Position numbers and translations under genes: made by a program. From DASWRT01 sp036403035 (GTDB lineage Bacteria; Pseudomonadota; Alphaproteobacteria; ATCC43930; CGMCC-115725): DNA of 23,240 nucleotides. Numbering within the stretch: position 1 is the stretch's first letter; every line of letters starts with the position of its first letter. Shown piece by piece: positions 21,670 to 23,240 of the stretch. The notes below the pieces were generated by a model, which ran no database searches, was not told the DNA's origin, and worked only from the letters and a program-made list of their open reading frames with translations. The stretch spans positions 1-23,240 of the forward strand of contig DASWRT010000156.1 in assembly GCA_036403035.1 (NCBI GenBank). Direction: 5' to 3'.

Positions 21670-23240
21670 ATGGAAAGCATGAAAAGAGCGTGGCGAGCCG
21701 GAAGGCGCGGGGGAGCGGCGAAGCGCCGCGCGTTCGCCTACGGACTGCCGGTCGCGGCCATCCTCGCTGCGATCGCGCTGCGGCTGGCCGCGCCGGGATT
21801 TGCCGACCGCCTGTCGGATTTCTGTTTCGACGCGTTCCAACGCATGGCCCCCCGCCCCGCTGCGGATCTTCCAGTCCATGTCGTCGACATCGACGAGGCG
21901 AGTCTCGCCGAGTACGGGCAGTGGCCCTGGCCGCGCACGCTGGTCGCGGAACTCGTCCGGGATCTTTCCGAAGCAGGCGCCAGGGTCATCGGCTTCGATG
22001 TCCTGTTCGCCGAACCCGATCGGTCCTCCCCCAGGGTTTTTCTGAAGACGATCGAGCGCGGCGGCGTCGTCCCGGAGGAAACCCGCTCGTTCCTCGCCCG
22101 CGCGCCGGACAATGACAGCATCCTGGCCGCGGCGGTCGGCGCGGCGCCGGTGGTCGTCGGCGAAGTCCTGACCGTGGAGAGAGGGCCGGTTCCGCCGGCC
22201 AAGGCAGCGTTCGCCGTGGCGGGAACGACGTCGCTCGGCACCGTTCCCGCGAACGCCGGCGCCATCGCGCCCTTGGACTCCATCCTGAAATCCGCGGCCG
22301 GGCTCGGCTTCCTCAATCATGAACCGGATTGGGATCGCGTGGTCCGGCGCGTACCGCTGCTGCTCCGCGCCGGCGACAAGCTTCATCCCTCTTTCGCCGC
22401 CGAACTCCTCCGCGTCGCCTCGGGCGCCAAAGGCTATGTCGTCAAGACGGCAGGCGCCAACGGCGAGACCAATTTCGGCCGCGCGGACGGGATCGTCGCC
22501 GTCCGCATCGGCCGCGCGACCATCCCGACCGACGCCACGGGATCGGTATGGCTCCACTACACCTCACCGGCGGCGGCCACGCGCCGCATCTCGGCGAAGG
22601 ACGTGCTCGACGGGAATTTCGATCAGTCGCGCGTCAGGGGCAGCATCATCATCGTCGGCTCGACCTTCGCCGGCAACAATGACCTCGTCGCGACGCCGCT
22701 CTCGGCAGCAATGGGCGGGGTGGAAGTTCACGCGCAGCTGATCGAGCAGGTCATCCAGGGATGGTTCCTCGAACGGCCGGACTGGAGCACCGGCATCGAG
22801 CTGGCCTTCGCGGCAGCGGTCGGACTCGCGCTGATCGTCATCATTCCGCACCTCGGCGCGCTCGCCGGCGCGTTCATTGCACTGGCGACGCTGGTCGCGG
22901 CGGGCACAGGATCCTTCCTGGCCTTCCGGGAGGCGCACCTCCTGATCGATGCCGTCTATCCGGGGCTGGTCATCCTCGGCGTATACGTCGTCGCGACGCT
23001 GATCGGATTCCTCCGCACGGAAGCCGAGCGGCGGCAGGTACGGGGTGCCTTCTCGCGCTACATGTCGCCGGTCCTCGTCGAGGAACTCGCCAAGAACCCC
23101 GGGCGTCTCGTGCTGGGCGGCGAGATGCGGACGATGACGCTGATGTTCTGCGACATCCGCGGCTTCACGACGATCTCAGAAGGCTTGAACGCGCAGGAGC
23201 TGACGCACTTCATCAACCGCTTCCTGTCGCCGATGACCGA
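21670..23240 (+). CDS. CHASE2-domain adenylate/guanylate cyclase (3' end outside window)
   Basis: The open frame starts at an ATG 4 bp after the FecR gene and runs off the window after 523 codons. Residues about 22-42 form the first membrane helix. The CHASE2 extracytoplasmic sensor follows, beginning HVVDIDEASLAEYGQWPWPR and VIGFDVLFAEPD (about 72-115) and ending near GGVEVHAQLIEQ. Three membrane helices come next (about 377-455), then a linker (ERRQVRGAFSRYMSPVLVEEL). A class III nucleotide cyclase catalytic domain begins with LMFCDIRGFTTISE, where Asp495 is the first metal-binding aspartate. The substrate-selecting residues lie beyond the window, so cAMP versus cGMP cannot be decided. It is probably co-transcribed with the FecR gene, the likely envelope partner of the CHASE2 sensor. 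Confidence 0.93.
   Translation, partial: MESMKRAWRAGRRGGAAKRRAFAYGLPVAAILAAIALRLAAPGFADRLSDFCFDAFQRMAPRPAADLPVHVVDIDEASLAEYGQWPWPRTLVAELVRDLSEAGARVIGFDVLFAEPDRSSPRVFLKTIERGGVVPEETRSFLARAPDNDSILAAAVGAAPVVVGEVLTVERGPVPPAKAAFAVAGTTSLGTVPANAGAIAPLDSILKSAAGLGFLNHEPDWDRVVRRVPLLLRAGDKLHPSFAAELLRVASGAKGYVVKTAGANGETNFGRADGIVAVRIGRATIPTDATGSVWLHYTSPAAATRRISAKDVLDGNFDQSRVRGSIIIVGSTFAGNNDLVATPLSAAMGGVEVHAQLIEQVIQGWFLERPDWSTGIELAFAAAVGLALIVIIPHLGALAGAFIALATLVAAGTGSFLAFREAHLLIDAVYPGLVILGVYVVATLIGFLRTEAERRQVRGAFSRYMSPVLVEELAKNPGRLVLGGEMRTMTLMFCDIRGFTTISEGLNAQELTHFINRFLSPMT

Overview
The window looks like chromosomal DNA of a GC-rich alphaproteobacterium, most likely of the Hyphomicrobiales (Rhizobiales) type. 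The evidence is a formaldehyde-activating enzyme of the tetrahydromethanopterin C1 pathway, very strong GC bias at third codon positions, a perfect match to the alphaproteobacterial general-stress (sigma-EcfG) promoter consensus, and short intergenic elements of the kind common in that order. I see no phage, plasmid, transposase or CRISPR signature. The genus cannot be fixed from the sequence.

Layout. (1) 1-2971: a Fae enzyme with a 60-residue C-terminal extension, then a SnoaL-like protein and a TetR regulator in one short operon behind a palindromic operator candidate, then a degenerate second copy of the Fae tail. (2) 2972-5703: a secreted alpha/beta hydrolase and a divergent ModA-like periplasmic binding protein, then a convergent cysteine-rich 4Fe-4S protein. 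(3) 6060-8645: tRNA-Ala(CGC) and a divergent four-gene run YggT - DUF167 - FolD - NnrU. (4) 8658-11031, minus strand: DUF350 - DUF1190 - glutathionylspermidine-synthase-like ATP-grasp ligase, a compact module like E. coli yjfL-yjfM-yjfC. (5) 11032-12434: an AT-rich island, an exported CsbD-like protein and a small Gly/His-tailed membrane protein. (6) 12522-15105, minus strand: DJ-1/PfpI - NPPY methyltransferase - haem-oxygenase-like metal oxidase behind a consensus sigma-EcfG promoter. (7) 15119-17364: a frameshifted gene remnant and a secreted GH28 polygalacturonase with a partly duplicated N-terminus. (8) 17558-18772, minus strand: argG, separated from the polygalacturonase by a long perfect inverted repeat. 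(9) 19101-23240: a FecR-domain exported protein followed 4 bp later by a CHASE2 adenylate/guanylate cyclase that runs off the window.

How the genes work together. The best candidates for a little-described system are the stress-promoter-driven PfpI/methyltransferase/metal-oxidase operon and the DUF350/DUF1190/ATP-grasp module. In the latter, the DUF1190 protein carries an RGGFG tail that could be the ligase substrate. The FecR/CHASE2 pair is a plausible cell-envelope-to-cyclic-nucleotide signalling unit. Its FecR protein has an unusual His-rich tandem repeat and a TbpB-like C-terminal barrel.

Coding calls rest on reading frames, motifs recognised from memory and ribosome-binding sites. No database search or structure prediction was run.
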